Assembly (NCBI GenBank): GCA_016647705.1
Contig: CM028326.1
Location: 27,218,901-27,282,900, forward strand
DNA length: 64,000 nucleotides
Source of the DNA: Eucommia ulmoides
Lineage: Eukaryota > Streptophyta > Magnoliopsida > Garryales > Eucommiaceae
Reading direction: 5' to 3'
The position numbers and the translations under genes are program-made. Below are positions 24,316 to 36,429 of this stretch, in pieces (the first letter of the stretch is position 1; each line of letters starts with the position of its first letter). The notes beneath the pieces were generated by a model, which was not told where the DNA came from, made no database searches, and was given only the letters and a program-made list of their open reading frames with translations.

Positions 24316-24777
24316 GGATATTTACGTAGATATTCACTTAGTTGATTTTTAGAATTATTTTGAAGGAATTTTTAATTTAAATAGAATTTAATATTTATTT
24401 ATTTTTATATTTTAAAATCTTCATAGAATATTTTAAAAAATAAACTAAATTTGAAATAAAATTAAGTGAAACATAATCAGGGTATTTATGATATTTTACA
24501 AAAAAAATTATTTTTTAAGAAAATTAAAATTAATTGAAAATTTTATTAAAAAATAAAAATTGTGGAAAATTAGAAAACAAGTTAAATTGTAAATATATAT
24601 AAATTTTAGGAGTTTTAAAAACAATGGCCAAAATGACATTTTTGTAAATTTTGTAGCTATTGAAGGGTAATTTAGGAAGACTAAAAATAATGATACTTTT
24701 GAGCCCAAAAAGCATGAGACATAGAAAGTTGTTTTTTGAACAAATGGGACCCCTAAAAAAAATTCCCCAAAAAAAAA

Positions 24778-25312
24778 TGATTGATGATATTAATTCTACA
24801 AAATGTATGAAAGTGCAATAAATAAGATTTATAACTATTACGAAGGTAGAAAAATAAAATCTATAACTATCATGAAAGAATAAAATTTATAACTATCAAA
24901 AGATGATATGATCAAAAGATGAAAGTTACTTTCATAGAAAATAACTACAATTTTGAAACTATTTACGACGTATACTCTTGCATATATTGTTTTTTTGTAT
25001 GTGTTATGATAAAAAAAAATGATGAAATTAATTTAGCAACAAAGTGTTGAGATAATAAGATTCAGTAAACGACAAATTTAACAATATTGCACTTAAGATG
25101 ACCAAATAAACCATATAATAGTAATAGAGTCACATAAATTTCAATCGCTGTAAGATAACATCGTTGATTTATTTTATATGTTATAATTAAAAAAAATAAA
25201 TGATTGATGATATTAATTCTACAAAATGTATGAAAGTGCAATAAATAAGATTTATAACTATTACGAACGTAGAAAAATAAAATCTATAACTATCATGAAA
25301 AAATAAAAATAA
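24778..25312 (+). repeat. Direct repeat pair of ~115 bp
   Basis: 24778-24893 and 25199-25312 are nearly identical (start TGATTGATGATATTAATTC), about 420 bp apart. The spacing and the A-rich context suggest a local duplication in non-coding DNA. The minus-strand ORF at 25187-25396 overlaps the second copy and is not supported as a gene. Confidence 0.8.
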
Positions 25313-26387
25313 ATCTATTTTACATTTTATATTTAGATTAAATAGTTTGAGTTTTTCTTTACACCAAATAGTATTACTTTTAAGTATGCAATACAAAAAT
25401 AGGTAGATTACTTTTTATAAATTTGTAAGTGCGATTTGTAAATCTACTTTGTATATAAAATTGTTGTGCAAAAAACATATCTATGTTGACATATATATTA
25501 TTATAATATATAAAAATATTAAATGTCTTTTTTAAAAAACAAAAAGTGAACTTTTAATATATATATATAAAATAGCCACATATATAATATATATAAAATA
25601 AGTCAAAATGTTGACCTTTTAGTTTTCAAAAATCTTGAGGACAAATATGTAATTTTACCTAGGCAAATGAATAGTAAAGGAAACCTTGCTTTTATATAAT
25701 ATACTAGGTGGAGAGCACATTTGCATGTGTCTGTTATCTCTTTTATGTGACATATTTATAACATTTTACATTATTTATTCATTAAAGATCATATTGAGAA
25801 TATGTATATTAAATTTTAAAAAAAATCGATGATATATAAAACTTATTTAAAACAATTAATGCAAGTCACATCATGTAAAGTGATATCAAGGTTATAGTTG
25901 ACCTAGTTAAAATTAAGTTGAATGCAAACACTACACTCTAGATTAAATAATAGATTAGGAAAAAAAAATTACATAAGCATCATGCAAGTAGAATTTATCA
26001 TGTCTACTAATAATAAACATGTGCGTACTTTCATAGAGAAGAACTAAGATTTTGAAAATATTTACGACGCATGTCCTTACATCTATACAAGGATAAAATA
26101 TATTCGAAAAATACAGAGTTAAGTAAGGATTGTAGTTCTATTTGCTCCTCCTCGCCCAAAAACGAAAGGACAAAAAGATTAGACCGAAGAATCAACTATC
26201 ATCAACCGATGTTTCTTCTCCAAACAACTTGACATTTGAGCTTCTCGTGGTGGAAGCAAAGATGACATCAGTATTTGCAATTGGCATTACTTAAGCTTGA
26301 GTTCTTATTTCTCCAATGACAACTTTAGGCACATCTTTGTCTATATACTATTTTGATTAGTTATGGGCAAGAGATACAGAGGATGAA

Positions 26388-26501
26388 TTATAAAATGAGC
26401 TTTAGTTCTCCAAGCACTTGGTAGCGGTACGGGAGAACACATGCCAAGTGATCAATTTCTGTTGCAATCTTTACCATGTGACAAAGGTCAGTTGGATTTT
26501 C
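26388..26501 (-). pseudogene. Exon-like fragment, possibly captured by the Helitron
   Basis: A splice acceptor (TTTCGCAG) is followed by a 37-codon open frame ending in TAA. The peptide contains CHMVKIATEIDHLACVLPYR, which has the balanced composition of real protein, unlike the surrounding AT-rich shadows. I do not recognise the parent gene. A second exon-like piece with a donor (CACAG|GTACC) lies at about 27846-27899 on the same strand. Both could be pieces of a host gene carried by the Helitron. Confidence 0.35.
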
Positions 26502-26681
26502 CTGCGAAATTCAGAAAAAATAAATGTATTTGGATGTACAATATGGTAGGCAAGAGAATAAGCAGGTAGGAAATTTTTACATGAAGAATGTTAATATATG
26601 TGAATACTAATCAAATCCCATTTATCATAAAGAATAATCTATAATTGCAAAAGAAAATTAAGAGTGAGTAGAAAATTTGTA

Positions 26682-26803
26682 CAATTTAGTATTTCGTAGA
26701 ATCATAAAATGAAGCACTCAATGTCATTATGTAGAAAAAAATACAATTTAGTATTTCATAGAATCATAACATGAAGCACTCATTGTTATTATGTAGAAAA
26801 AAA
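26682..26803 (+). repeat. Tandem duplication, 62-bp unit
   Basis: Two adjacent copies start CAATTTAGTATTTC at 26682 and 26744 and both end GTAGAAAAAAA. About 90 percent identical by eye. Confidence 0.85.
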
Positions 26804-29408
26804 GAGGACATAAATTGAAGATGTTAAATAGCAGAAACAACAAGGTCATACACACTATAACAATTGAAGTACACTAATATTGTATCTGCAGGAAAATGAG
26901 CATTAAATACAATTAAAAATTAGATAAAATGAAAATTTGTACACATGAAAATTATTTGGGTACAATGTGGAAGTATAGTGAATCGCAAGACAAAGAATGT
27001 AGAACAATGCAATAAATAGGTTTATGTTGAAATTGTTAAAAAAAAAAAACACACTAAACTCGAGGAAAATAAACACCATACCAATAGCATAATTTTCATG
27101 TTTACACAATATCACTTGCTTATTTGTAAATAAATGAAGTATTTTGACCTTATTATGCCAGGAGCAACAAAAAAAGTTAAATTCTAAGACTCTCTCATGT
27201 ACAACTTTATACATGATAAACCAGATTAGGGACCAAAGCTCTTTGTTTATAATTCCGAAAGATGATGATTATGCTACTGTTTAAAAAGAAGTGATAACGC
27301 ACTACTCTTTTCATTACAAATTGCATCAAGTATAGCATATAAAAAGGATCACTCAGAGTCAAACTTCTCGAAATCATTGAAAGGGATAACTTGGAGTCCC
27401 CGAAGAAAATAAAATTAAAGATGATAACAAATATAGAAAAGTGTGAGATTGAATATTCTGAAAGAAAAATGATTTATTATTTTATTTTATACTTAATTGC
27501 AATGATCGATTTTAAAATCATAATACTTTGTCTCTCAACATTGTTCTTTGTTTGTGGTTATCCTCTACATCATAAGTTTTTAATTATAACCAAAAAAAAA
27601 AAAAAAACAGTATATACATTTCTCCAGTAACACTATTTTCTTAACCAATAAAGTTGCAAGCTCAAAAAGGAAAAGTAGACGATATTTAACAAATCTTAAT
27701 TAACTCGCAAAAATCTTAATTACCATAAATGAATGATGTAGTTAAAAAGATCCATAAACATATAAAACAGAACCAGGGAAAAAAATTAAAGAAGAAAAAA
27801 TAGAAATGGAGATCTACAACAGAGGAAAGAGGGGGTACCTGTGGCTATGGTTTTTAGAGTTGTCCTGCAAAGGCGTTGGCAGTGACCGGGTTCTCTTCAT
27901 ACCCTTTTTTCCAATCAAAAGAATAAATATAAAAAATAATAAATGTAATGTAAAATTAAGACAACATGAACAAATCTGAATTAAGATATTTAAAATATGA
28001 ACAAATTAGATGTTAAATAAATCCATGTGAAAAAGCAATCTTAACATCACAACAATTGAATCTTTAATTGCTCCTTGACTTCTATTTTCCATTTAACTCC
28101 CAATTATCCATTCATAACCAGAACCTTGTATAGAAAATGAAACTTGCTCCAATAGTCAACAAAAAAGTAAAGTCATTTGAATCTAGGATTATTTAATAAT
28201 TAATAAAAATCAAAACTAATTATGATGATGAAATATGATTACTGAAAGCTTTGAGGATGGATGAGAGAAACATAACTTAAAAACATGTTCAAAGTTCTAA
28301 CCTTTATAGACACCTGCATATATATCTCATATCTCGTACAATCTTTATCACATGGAGATTAAAGTCTATAGAGCGTGATTTCAAATTTCAACAACGGGAA
28401 TGATAGTTTATGCTAACTTAATGAAAAAGAGCTTCAACTAAGTTCATTAAACAAGCTAAGAAAAACATAAAAAATGAGTTCTTTTAAACCACAATGTGAA
28501 CAAATCAAAACCATTATACTTTAGTTCTTCAAGCTACAATTTGAACACAAAAAAGTGCATACAGGACCTAAAAACAAAAGTATTTAGAGTCTAAAAAAAC
28601 GTGATTTGATGACTCTAAACAGTGCACCAAACAAATACTTAAGCAGTGTAATGAAAATTGACATGGTTTGTGGCATAGTTCTGGTTAGAGCTATGAAAAA
28701 AAAAAAAATCCATAATTGGTAATAGATAATTTCCAAACACAATGTGAACATACCTATGTATATATGAAAAGTTGTAGCTCAATAATGTATGAAGTAGATC
28801 AATATAAGAAGAAGAAGATTTATATACCAATATAGATGACAAAAAAATCCAAGATTATTTCAAAAGGCTAAATCTGCTGAACAACAACAGGAAGCCTAAA
28901 TTGGCCAACTAATATTCCTCCATAAGGCTTTCAAGTTCTACATGAATACAAGTAAAATTAACTTCCCCCACCCAATTCCATGTGTGTGTATGTGAAATGA
29001 CAGATAGTGTTTGGTCAGCATTGCTATCCCCTTTATTATTTTCCCATTAAACTGGGAATAGCCAAAAAAACAAAGAAATATGTTTCCATTTTCGAGGCTT
29101 GAACACATCTATGCCCAGTATCAAGCCAATCCAACACCAATAGTGATAACCATAATAGGAAGATAGTTTATGGTTGTTAAGATACTATATTACTAATGCC
29201 AAATAAAACAGTAATGTCTAAATGCTTTGAAAATGAATAAATAAGTAGTCATGGTTTTACATCAATTCATAGATGAATTAGTATATGAATATACGGAAGT
29301 TAATTAAAAACAATGCAAGATAAATAAGCAAACAAAATCCCATTATGTTTAAAACGAAATCAGATCTAAAAAAATTAAAATCGATCGGTGAAACGGTGAT
29401 GATGGAAA

Positions 29409-29985
29409 TAGGGGTGAGCAGAGTCAGGTTTCACACTTTTTGGGTTAAAACCGCAAACCAAATCGAAGCCTTCGGGTTAGGTAATTTGGAAACTGAACTC
29501 GATTGAACAATTCTTCAGATGGTTCGATTTTGGATACATCAATTCATTTGTTCTCGTCGGTCGGATTCAGGTTGAACCGCCTTATTAATTTTTCAGTTTC
29601 GAAAAACACAGGCAAAGATCTAAAATCTTATTGTCCAAGACTCCAAATCTATATATATGAACAGTGCACTCGCTTTATACAAATTTGGAAACTTATATCT
29701 ATTAATAGAACACTAAAAACTAAAAAAATGAAATAAGTTGATAGAAAGAAAAATATTTGAGTTTGAGAATAAAGTATTATCCTACCTCATACCGTTGGTG
29801 ACTTGCGCCAATGACAATCATTTGGTTCCCAAGCATATGAAACCATGCCCAAATCATAAGTAATCGGGTTTACAAGTCACCCACCTGCCAATTGTACCAT
29901 ATGCACGCAAGATCTACCCAATTTCAGTCCATATGCTTCAGATCAATTGGGTTTATGCAGGCTGAGTAAATTTTGCTCAGCCCTA
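29409..29985. mobile_element. hAT-type MITE, 577 bp, with 8-bp TSD
   Basis: Terminal inverted repeats TAGGGGTGAGCA and (reverse complement of the right end) TAGGGCTGAGCA match at 11 of 12 positions. The flanks are GATGGAAA (29401-29408) and GCTGGAAA (29986-29993), an 8-bp TSD with one mismatch, the length expected for the hAT superfamily. No transposase is present, so it is non-autonomous. It sits inside the Helitron and is therefore younger than that sequence, or was carried along with it. Confidence 0.8.
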
Positions 29986-30706
29986 GCTGGAAATATCAAA
30001 GAGGAGAAAAAGAGAATTTATTGTTAACATAGCACAAAAAGAGAAAAACTTGATAGCTGCAATAAATCATACCTGATAAATAAATAAAATTAAAAGTAAA
30101 GAAATGAGAAGTTGAGGAGTGAGAAGGTTAGATCTACTTCTGAACCAAAATTAGAGAGAATCAAGGCCAGATAAAGAAGGAATATTTCTAAACCAAATCG
30201 AGAAGAAATTAGGGTTATTACCAAGGTGAAATCGCGATCTGGCAGGCTACGCAACAAGGAGCTGATGAATTATATTTGCAAAGGCTTAAAATAGAGAAGA
30301 GGACACGACTTCAAGGTATGGGCTGTTATTTTCATATTTCTGTAGACGACACTGTAGCACCTCATCTTCAGTGCTACTACAGACACTATGGATGGCCAAT
30401 CAAGACGTTGGAAGCTGATGGTTCGATGAAAGACTAGATAAGGTGATAGGGTTAGGTGGTGCTCTGTTGAAGAAAGTTGTTTTTTGTTTGGGATGGGAAG
30501 TTGCTCTGCTCTTTGCGTGAAGGAGAAGAGAGAGAAATACAAGTGAGATACAAGTGGGTTTGGGAAATGGTACATGTGGGTGGTAGATATGTAAAGTGAG
30601 ATGGCGTTTGGTTGATGGTAAATGTGTATCTATGTTGAGGATATTTTAGTAAATTTACGTAGCAAAATAAATAGTAACTCAACTTCAATTTATATAAGAG
30701 TAAGGA

Positions 30707-30725
30707 TAGATAGATAGATAGAGAT

Positions 30726-30757
<32 letters not shown>

Positions 30758-31320
30758 TTGAAGAAAATAGGAAATAAGGAGAGGGAGTTCAACCATGGAG
30801 TTTACATTTTGGCCGTTAAGAAGAAGGCAAAAAAAGAATAGGAAGGAGAAGATAAATAAGAGAAAAATAATTTTCATCTGGATTTAAGGTAGAATTTCTA
30901 CGCTTTTAATATATGTATTTAATCCATGTTATGTGATTTATGCTATTACCCGTTATAATTGTAAATATCTATGAATAATTTATAAACATATATTATGTGC
31001 TAATTATGTAAGATACATGCCTACATACTATTTGTGGATTGATTATTTGCATGTATTACAGAGATTAAAATTCTACTGAGCGTTAGCTCACCCCCTAATA
31101 GTATTTGATGCGCAATTTAAGAAAAATTGATATATGCCGGAAAGTGTATTTAAATTGTATTTAATTCTGTAAAAATTGTATTTACAGTTAATGGTTGTAA
31201 AATTAGTAAAATTAATTGCTATTGTTTATTGTTGGCATAGTTGTAAAAATTACTATGGAATTATAAATAATACCGCGTATAGTATTTGTGAATAGTATCG
31301 TATACCGTACGTGTCGTTGG
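30707..31320 (+). mobile_element. Family-D LTR core, copy 2
   Basis: Begins in a GATA/GA microsatellite exactly at the Helitron boundary and continues with the D core, including TTCTACTGAGCGTTAGCTCA (31071-31090). It leaves the D consensus after CCGTACGTG (~31312). Both LTR ends are missing. Confidence 0.6.
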
Positions 31321-31367
31321 CATTGTCCGGAGCACTATTTTCTTGATCAAATCCTCTTCTTCTTGGT

Positions 31368-32692
31368 ATGCTTTTGGGTGCTTATGTTAATGAAATAAAA
31401 ATTCTCGAGGCCCTCGAGATTTGCTTAGGGCCTGATAAATTCAAGTTGTGGAAATCAGATGTAAGTATTTGCATCTCATGTGAACCAATTATCTACAGTG
31501 GCGTCTATTCAAACTAAAACCTTTTTTTTTTTTTTTAACAAAATTAAAGAGAAAACTTCTTCTTCTTTTTTTCTTGAAAATTGTATATAAGAACCAATTT
31601 TAATACTCGGAGTCGGGGGAAATTTATACATTTTTGTTTTATTTTTTATTTTAAAAGAAATACTTATCTGATATCCAAGTTTTGCAAAGTAGGTGTACTG
31701 GTGTTTGGCACTGTGTTCCTTAAAGAATGAGTATATTTTCTATCTTTTGTTTAATCAATATGATTTCTCTATCTTCTGTTTCTTTGAGGGATTTAGCGAG
31801 ATTAAGCTGTAGGTTGGTGCAGGTTGACTCAACAGGTATTTTTTGTTCTGATTATTGTGAACAAATTACTGGTATTTTTGCCACAAGTTTTACTTGGTCC
31901 CATTTTAGACCGTTGATACAAAATTGAAATGATTTTTTTAATAGTCTTGATGAATTCGTGGTTTTTTTCATGTTTATAAATGGCATAATTTGTATTTGTC
32001 TCGCGCTTTTTCCAAACGAAGAGATTGTATTGTTATTAAGAGACCATTGAATAATTATGTCTTTGACTTTATCCTTTTTGGTGTTTTATCCTTTGCTCTA
32101 ATATAGTCACCACCAACTGTTTCTGGTTTTGCCATTTTTTTATTTTTTATTTTTTATTTTATTTTATTTTTTTTTCAGATTAGTCTCACCCAAACCATTC
32201 ATTGTTTTATTTTTTCAACGATAGATTTTGCATGCTGATTTTGGCTTGGTTGGACTAAATGATGATGATTGGTTTTGGTAGGCTTGATGTAAGGACGTGA
32301 AGAATGATGCTACATTGCTTTATGTAGCATAATTGGACTTTGAATATTACAAGATTTATGATCTGCTTCGTGTTGGATCTACGGAGTATTATATCTCCCG
32401 CTCTATACTTCAAGAATTGAAGCAGGTAAGGTAAACATTTATGTGTTTTGTTGTTGAATGATCTATGTATTGCGTGCTCAACTACTGTTTTTTGAGTTTG
32501 AAAATTTAGTGCTTCAACGTTTTCTATCTCCTTCGTTGATCATCATTTTGGCTTTTAATATATTGATTTGATGTGTTTTTGTTTCCATATTATTATCAGT
32601 CCCTTTTGCAGCTCGCAAATTTCTACGCCACTTCAGCTCCGGACGGTGATCGAGATAGATTAAAAATCGGGGTGTTTGAGAATATTATATAA
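31368..32692 (+). pseudogene. Three exon-like fragments of an unrecognised gene
   Basis: 31368-31460 is 31 open codons from an ATG to a donor (GAT|GTAAGT) and contains LEALEICLGPDKFKLWKSD. 32336-32425 is 30 open codons ending CAG|GTAAGG and contains DFEYYKIYDLLRVGSTEYY. 32612-32692 follows an acceptor (TTTTGCAG), contains NFYATSAPDGDRDRLKIG and ends in TAA. Composition and splice signals argue for pieces of a real gene, but I cannot name it and no full reading frame exists. They lie upstream of a plus-strand Helitron end, so capture is plausible (inference). Confidence 0.4.
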
Positions 32693-33604
32693 ACAAAGCA
32701 AGTTATGTTATTTTTATTAAATGTCAATTATTGTTGTGTTCACTTGAAAAATGGGAGTTGAGAACTTGAGAACAAATTATTTTTTGTCATTTTTTTATAA
32801 ATTTGTACGTATATTATTAATTTGTGTTTAATTGTGGTTCATTGAAATTATTTGACTATGAAAGAAAAATTTTCCAATTTGATAGTTCTTTTATTCCGTT
32901 ATTCCAATTTCAATATTTAGCATTGTTGTGTTTAGTTTTCTGACTTTTTATACTATTTGTTTGTTTTACTCTAAAATATGGTTTTAAATTATTCCAATTC
33001 TAATTGAAAGTTTTTTTTTTGTTAAATTAAGGTGGTTTTTTTTTTAATCCGTGGCGGTGGCGGTTGGTGGTGGCAGTGGCATTGTCGTTGAAAGGGTGGG
33101 GTAAGGTGGAATATAAATATAATTATTTAAAAAGTTAGATAAAAAAATTAATTTTAAAAATAAGGGGGTGCATTAATCTATATAGGCTGAATAGTTGAAA
33201 TTAGATTTGAACGCAAAATGACCAAAATACCCTTTGGCCGTTATCATTGATTAGTATTGGAGCAAAATTGGAACAAAATTGAAATATCAAGGAGCCAATA
33301 TGTCTATTTTCAAATTTGGGAGTCTAATTGAGCACCGACTGCGTTTGTGAAGGATCAAAAGTGTCATTATCCTTAATACAAAAGAGAATTTATGAAAAGC
33401 TCTATGTAGTATGTAAATAGTATGTATTTGTAAAATATGTATAATCTTATTTTATATCGATAAAGTTTTAGTCTTCAGTGTTAATTATTAGTGATGTTCA
33501 ATTGTTAGTTATTATTGATATTCAAATTAAATAGGTGCATGTTGTTAATCTCGATTGTTAATTATTGTTGATATTTAAATGAAATAAGTCAATTATTTAT
33601 TTTG

Positions 33605-33650
33605 TTTTTGTTGTTTTACACCCGTACCTCAGGCACGAGTTATACGCTAG
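33605..33650 (+). mobile_element. 3' terminus of a second Helitron
   Basis: The stem CGTACCT-C-AGGCACG (one mismatch) lies about 10 nt before GCTAG at 33650, followed by T. This is the classical hairpin-plus-CTRR end of plant Helitrons. I could not find the matching TC start on the plus strand, so the element's 5' limit is unknown. Confidence 0.6.
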
Positions 33651-33656
33651 TTATTA

Positions 33657-33731
<75 letters not shown>

Positions 33732-34420
33732 GAAGGAAAGAGGAAATATAAGGAGGGAGTTCAACCGTGGAGTTCACATTTCGACCGTCAAGAAGAAGGC
33801 AGAAAAGGAATAGGAAGGAGAAGATAAATAAGAGAAAAATAATTTTCATCTAGATTTAAGGTAGAATTTATATTCTTTTAATATATGTATTTAATCCATG
33901 TTATGTGATTTATGCTATTACCCGTTATAATTGTGAATATCCATGAATAATTTATAAACATGTATTATGTGCTAATTATATGAGATACATACTTACATAC
34001 TATTTGTGAATTGATTATTTGCATGTATTAAGGGGGTTAGAATTCTACTGAGTGTTAGCTCACCCTACAACAGTATTTGATGCAAGAATTAAGAAAAATG
34101 GAGGTATGCCGGAAAGTATATTTAAATTGTTTTCAATTCTGCAAAAATTGTATTTACTGTTAATAGTTGTAAAATTAGTAGAATTAATTGCTATTGTTTA
34201 TTGTTGGCATAGTTGTAAAAATTATTATGGAATTATAAATAATACCGTGTATAGTATTTGTGAATAGTATCGTAAACCGTACGTGTAAATAGTATTGATT
34301 TTGTAATATTCTCAAATATTTTAATAATAAAGTGGGGTTAGATTGTTTAGTATTTTACCTCTATTTCTCTATAATAAAAGGAGAAATCGAGTGGCGACCT
34401 TGGAAAATCGGGTCGTTACA
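33651..34420 (+). mobile_element. Family-D LTR copy 3 (core and 3' end)
   Basis: Starts at the Helitron end with TTATTAATATT, the phrase that precedes the core in copy 1 (~23420). It runs through a (TA)n(GA)n microsatellite (33661-33729), the core with CTACTGAGTGTTAGCTCA (~34046) and the LTR terminus GTCGTTACA at 34420. It provides the right end of the composite insertion. Confidence 0.65.
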
Positions 34421-36093
34421 GGGATAGTTCCCTTGGCTTTCCTTAGGGAACACTTTCTACTTTATTTACTATTGAGTTTTAGTAAACACTTACATTTTAA
34501 ACTACGTTTGACCTGATCTTTAGTAACCCCAAGTAGGCAATCCACATTAGTTCAGTCACATCTCAACCAAACTTATCAAATTGGGTCCAACCCCAAGTAA
34601 GTTTCTTTTTTATCATGCATACCCTAGCTTTGGGCTAGGGCACATTTTATTTGCATTTGGTTCTTCCGATGAAATATATTTTTGTCTTACATCAGCTTTG
34701 GGTCGGGACACATTTTACTCTGGGATAGTCTTTCTACTTCTCCTAGAGGTGAACTTTTCACTTTCTTCGCTACCAAGTGGCAGGAAGCATTTGCATGACT
34801 CGGATTGGATACATGTGGTCCACCATTTTTATTTCCTTCATTTGCCCCCACACGACAAGTTTTATATGCACACATAACGAACTACGTTTCAACCTGTTTT
34901 TTGACCCAAGAAAAATTGTTTTTTGTTTATTCTCTCGTCAACAAGAAAAATATTATTAGAGTTTTTTCTGATAATATCCCACACTCGCTAACCAACTCCA
35001 ATTATTTTATTTTTTTTTGTATTTGATGATGTTAAAAATCTTAAAGATATCAATACCTATTTATATAGAGAAACCTAAAGGATGTGTCCTTATGTCTACC
35101 GAATAGACATATGATCTTTAAGATCAAGAGCCATATCCATTCATATGGTGGTTGTTCATGGAACTTGGGACTTACGTGGACGCTCCATGGGTCAGCCCAA
35201 CCCGCTCTATAATCCAAAACATAGGATTACATAAGAACTAATGTTTTTTCCAGGGGATTTGAGCATTCTCAATCAACCTGTTCTTGAAGTCTCATAATTT
35301 TCTTCCCAAAGCCTCATGTGTAGCGAGCTTGCTAGGTTTGTGTTCATTTCCGCTTACCCAGAGGCGACATAGCACGTCATGGTGGCTCTTAAAAAACAAA
35401 TAAAACTTCAAACATTGGATTGCAATGGAACTTAACTAAAATAAATAAAAATTTACCCTTGCAATGGTTTTATTTCAGACTCATAGGTCTATAGGAATTG
35501 CGATTTAAATGTTAAAAAATTGCAAAAAACAACTTTAAAACTAACCGCTGTGCTTTTTGGCTGTTCAACTTCTTCGAATTTAATATAAACTTTGCTCAAA
35601 ATTGTGGGAAAGACAGTTGGTAGTATTTGTGTTGGGGATGGAGGTTGAAGGTGGAAGAATCTGTATTGGAGAAGCTTGAAGGTGGTTGGATGAGCAGAGA
35701 AGAAAAAAGTTCCAAAGGAGGGAATAAGAGATTTATAGAGGGGGAAGACAATTTTAAGATTTTGTGTACAAAACCATTAAATAAAAGATAGTAGTACAAC
35801 TTCAACTTCAACAGTAATTTCATTTTATTAAAATACATTAAAAAAAAAAAAAAACATGAGTTTAACATTAAAATCTAAAAAACTGTACAAAAAAATAAAA
35901 TAAAAGTGGGATTTCATGCTGTAGATTATACACCCAAAGATACTTAAGATTTTTCTGTGTGGATCACAAAAAACCAACACTTATAAAGACAAAAGTTCAT
36001 AAAATGAGAACAATTATTACACAAAAAAAAAATGAATTTAAAAAGAAAAAAATAAAAATAAAATAAACCGGGAACTAATTGAATTCTATTTCT
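34421..36093. other. Non-coding flank downstream of the kinase gene
   Basis: 34421-34800 continues the old repeat interrupted at 23061, with GGGCACATTTTA and GGGACACATTTTACTC phrases at 34640 and 34710. 34970-35400 resembles LTR-type sequence but no ends were fixed. ORFs of 60-98 codons at 34581-35026 overlap in all frames and on both strands. The 90-codon minus-strand ORF at 35596-35868 has no recognisable domain. 35880-36093 probably includes the kinase 3' UTR. Confidence 0.4.
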
Positions 36094-36429
36094 CTACCTC
36101 CGTCGGCCACCAAATATTTCAGAGACTGATTGTTTACCCCTCAATCTAAGATCCATTGGTAACCCTATTGAAGACGGCATGAATGCTCTGAGAAATCTCC
36201 GGGATGGGGCGGTTTGAGGGTCTTCTCTCTTCATTTTCCTCCTCCGGGACGGCCCACCACTGGCCGCCGCACTTTTCACTGACCGTGAAGACTTTGGATC
36301 GAAGATTGATGAGTTGAAAGAAGCGTCGGGCGCACCAAATGATGTGTATCCGACTGCTCCATCTTGATGGGGAGGAGGGAATTTTTCGCTCTTGCTCTTG
36401 GCGTTAGCTTGTGTTATCACTCTCCGTTT
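36094..36429 (-). CDS. Kinase exon 7 and stop (residues 462-572)
   Basis: Acceptor ATCCAG, phase 0, begins KRRVITQANAKSKSEKF. The C-terminal ~60 residues are rich in Arg, Lys and Ser and end GGRRR before TAG (36096-36094). The tail is variable in the family, so the stop could not be checked by homology, but the frame is clean. Confidence 0.93.
   Translation of the reverse strand, partial: KRRVITQANAKSKSEKFPPPHQDGAVGYTSFGAPDASFNSSIFDPKSSRSVKSAAASGGPSRRRKMKREDPQTAPSRRFLRAFMPSSIGLPMDLRLRGKQSVSEIFGGRRR

Larger units (their letters stand above)
25704..30706 (-). mobile_element. Non-autonomous Helitron, ~5 kb
   Basis: On the minus strand it begins TCCTTACTCTTATATAAATT at 30706 and ends CACCTAG at 25704, preceded by a hairpin CACAT-GCAA-ATGTG about 11 nt before the end. 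The flanking bases are A on the 5' side and T on the 3' side, as for Helitron insertion between A and T. The 5' end also has the phrase ACGTAAATTTACTAAAATA common at plant Helitron starts. No Rep/helicase is visible. Inside are exon-like gene fragments (26388-26501, ~27846-27899), a 62-bp tandem duplication and a hAT MITE. Terminal motifs are seen directly; the family assignment is inference. Confidence 0.65.
23062..34420 (+). mobile_element. 11.4-kb composite insertion bounded by family-D LTR ends
   Basis: Left end TGTAATACCCCGAAAATTTA (23062), right end AAATCGGGTCGTTACA (34420), flanked by GGTAT (23057-23061) and GGGAT (34421-34425), a 5-bp TSD with one mismatch. Joining the flanks restores a phrase seen intact at 34717-34735 (CTGGGATAGT), which supports one insertion event. 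The D LTR is a relative of family B: same start, same GAGAAATCNNGTGG...GTTACA end. Inside are three partial copies of the D core (23478-23990, 30759-31290, 33729-34270), a complete non-autonomous Helitron, the end of another Helitron and a hAT MITE. No reverse transcriptase or integrase is recognisable. Confidence 0.65.

Noticed and set aside
30452..30877. 141-codon minus-strand ORF
   Set aside because: Runs through the GA microsatellite as a Ser-Leu repeat and across the Helitron boundary; the similar ORF at 33640-33849 is the same LTR core.
33040..33110. GGTGGCGGTGGC-rich stretch as coding Gly repeat
   Set aside because: No open frame extends on either side and nothing similar lies nearby.
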